From Acholeplasmatales bacterium Tener_01 (GTDB lineage Bacteria; Bacillota_I; Bacilli_A; ML615J-28; CAG-698): a stretch of 5,620 nt of DNA. Location: contig LVBR01000059.1 of assembly GCA_001604495.1 (NCBI GenBank), forward strand, positions 1 through 5,620, written 5' to 3'. The first letter of the stretch is position 1. Each line of letters starts with the position of its first letter. Both the position numbers and the translations under genes were made by a program. This document shows, piece by piece, positions 5,246 to 5,620 of this stretch. A model generated the notes under the pieces. That model made no database searches, had not been told where the DNA came from, and saw nothing but the letters and a program-made list of their open reading frames with translations.

Positions 5246-5620
5246 AATCCCACTTTTCAGTAGTCCAATCGATTAACTCAAAAGTGATTTTCATACCATC
5301 TCTTAGTTCTACTGATGAAATACCCACTAATGAAATTTCATCATCAACAGATAATCTCCAGTAATAGTTTTCACCTACAGTGGATGCTTCAATGTCACAT
5401 ACACCTGTTACATAGAAACCATATTCTGTTACATTACCATTTAATTTGACTTTTCTGTCAGCTTTTAGTAAATCAACTAAGTTGTCTCCTTTTTCAAATG
5501 AAATTGTCTTATCTAAAATAGTTGAACCTTTTTCGTTCACAACAACAATTTCAAATTTACCAGAGCCATCAGCTTTTTTACCACACGCACTTAGTGAAAA
5601 TACTGCAAAAACGGCAATTA
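5244..5620 (-). CDS. DUF4430 lipoprotein, N-terminus cut by the window edge
   Basis: The frame is open to the right edge, with 124 residues visible plus the stop. The in-frame GTG at 5540 is not the start: the sequence before it encodes a hydrophobic signal peptide ending in the lipobox LSAC, with the lipidated Cys at 5583-5585. Only the first few residues are therefore missing. The mature protein is about 113 aa and is a single DUF4430 domain (transcobalamin-like C-terminal fold). It shows KGDNLVDLL, the YGFYVTGVCDI segment, YYWRLSVDDE and the closing LRDGMKITFEL. DUF4430 proteins in Firmicutes are surface lipoproteins, often encoded beside ECF vitamin transporters, so ligand binding such as a cobalamin-related compound is possible. 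The deciding neighbours lie outside the window. The domain call is by pattern; the ligand is unknown. Confidence 0.85.
   Translation of the reverse strand, partial: IAVFAVFSLSACGKKADGSGKFEIVVVNEKGSTILDKTISFEKGDNLVDLLKADRKVKLNGNVTEYGFYVTGVCDIEASTVGENYYWRLSVDDEISLVGISSVELRDGMKITFELIDWTTEKWD

Noticed and set aside
1..5620. CRISPR array, tRNA, riboswitch or defence system
   Set aside because: No regularly spaced repeats, tRNA-like clover-leaf, conserved riboswitch core or defence-type protein was seen on either strand.

Overview
This is an AT-rich window from a low-G+C Gram-positive bacterium, read with the standard bacterial code: tryptophan is TGG throughout and no gene needs TGA as sense. Strong AGGAG-type ribosome sites, compact intergenic spaces and diderm-free lipoprotein signals fit an uncultured Bacilli/Erysipelotrichia-type anaerobe, possibly an Acholeplasma/RF39-like gut lineage. 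That placement is inference; no rRNA or other marker is present. A Mycoplasma/Spiroplasma code-4 organism is unlikely.

Layout, left to right. (1) Positions 1-10 hold only the first codons of a minus-strand gene leaving the left edge, with a clear ribosome site, a sigma-A-type promoter and an 11-bp direct repeat running into the -35 box. (2) Positions 111-1831 are a self-contained minus-strand transcription unit: promoter, ribosome site, pckA (ATP-type phosphoenolpyruvate carboxykinase, 534 aa) and a textbook intrinsic terminator. (3) Positions 1872-3061 are a complete insertion sequence of IS481 type on the plus strand, with one intact DDE transposase, 10-bp terminal inverted repeats and 12-bp subterminal inverted repeats. 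It lies just upstream of the pckA promoter. (4) Positions 3076-5193 carry a 691-aa minus-strand lipoprotein with CxxC repeats, a short BspA-like leucine-rich stretch and a DUF4886-like SGNH hydrolase domain, ending in a terminator that overlaps its stop codon. (5) Positions 5211-5620 hold the 3' part of a second minus-strand lipoprotein, a small DUF4430 protein, also with a terminator overlapping its stop codon.

How the parts relate. pckA is central carbon metabolism (oxaloacetate/PEP interconversion). The two lipoproteins are surface proteins on the same strand, separated by a terminator, and are probably independent of pckA. The insertion sequence is a passenger. Every native gene has its own hairpin within a few bases of its stop codon, so most units look monocistronic.

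The best candidate for something worth following is in the leader of the insertion sequence. A 17-bp inverted repeat (15 of 17 paired) spans the transposase promoter and the ribosome binding site. RNA made from the element's own promoter should lack the left arm, while RNA reading in from outside should fold and bury the ribosome site. This resembles the fold-back control known in IS10 and IS50. I see no CRISPR array, toxin-antitoxin pair, defence system, tRNA or riboswitch, and no stretch over 300 bases lacks a gene.
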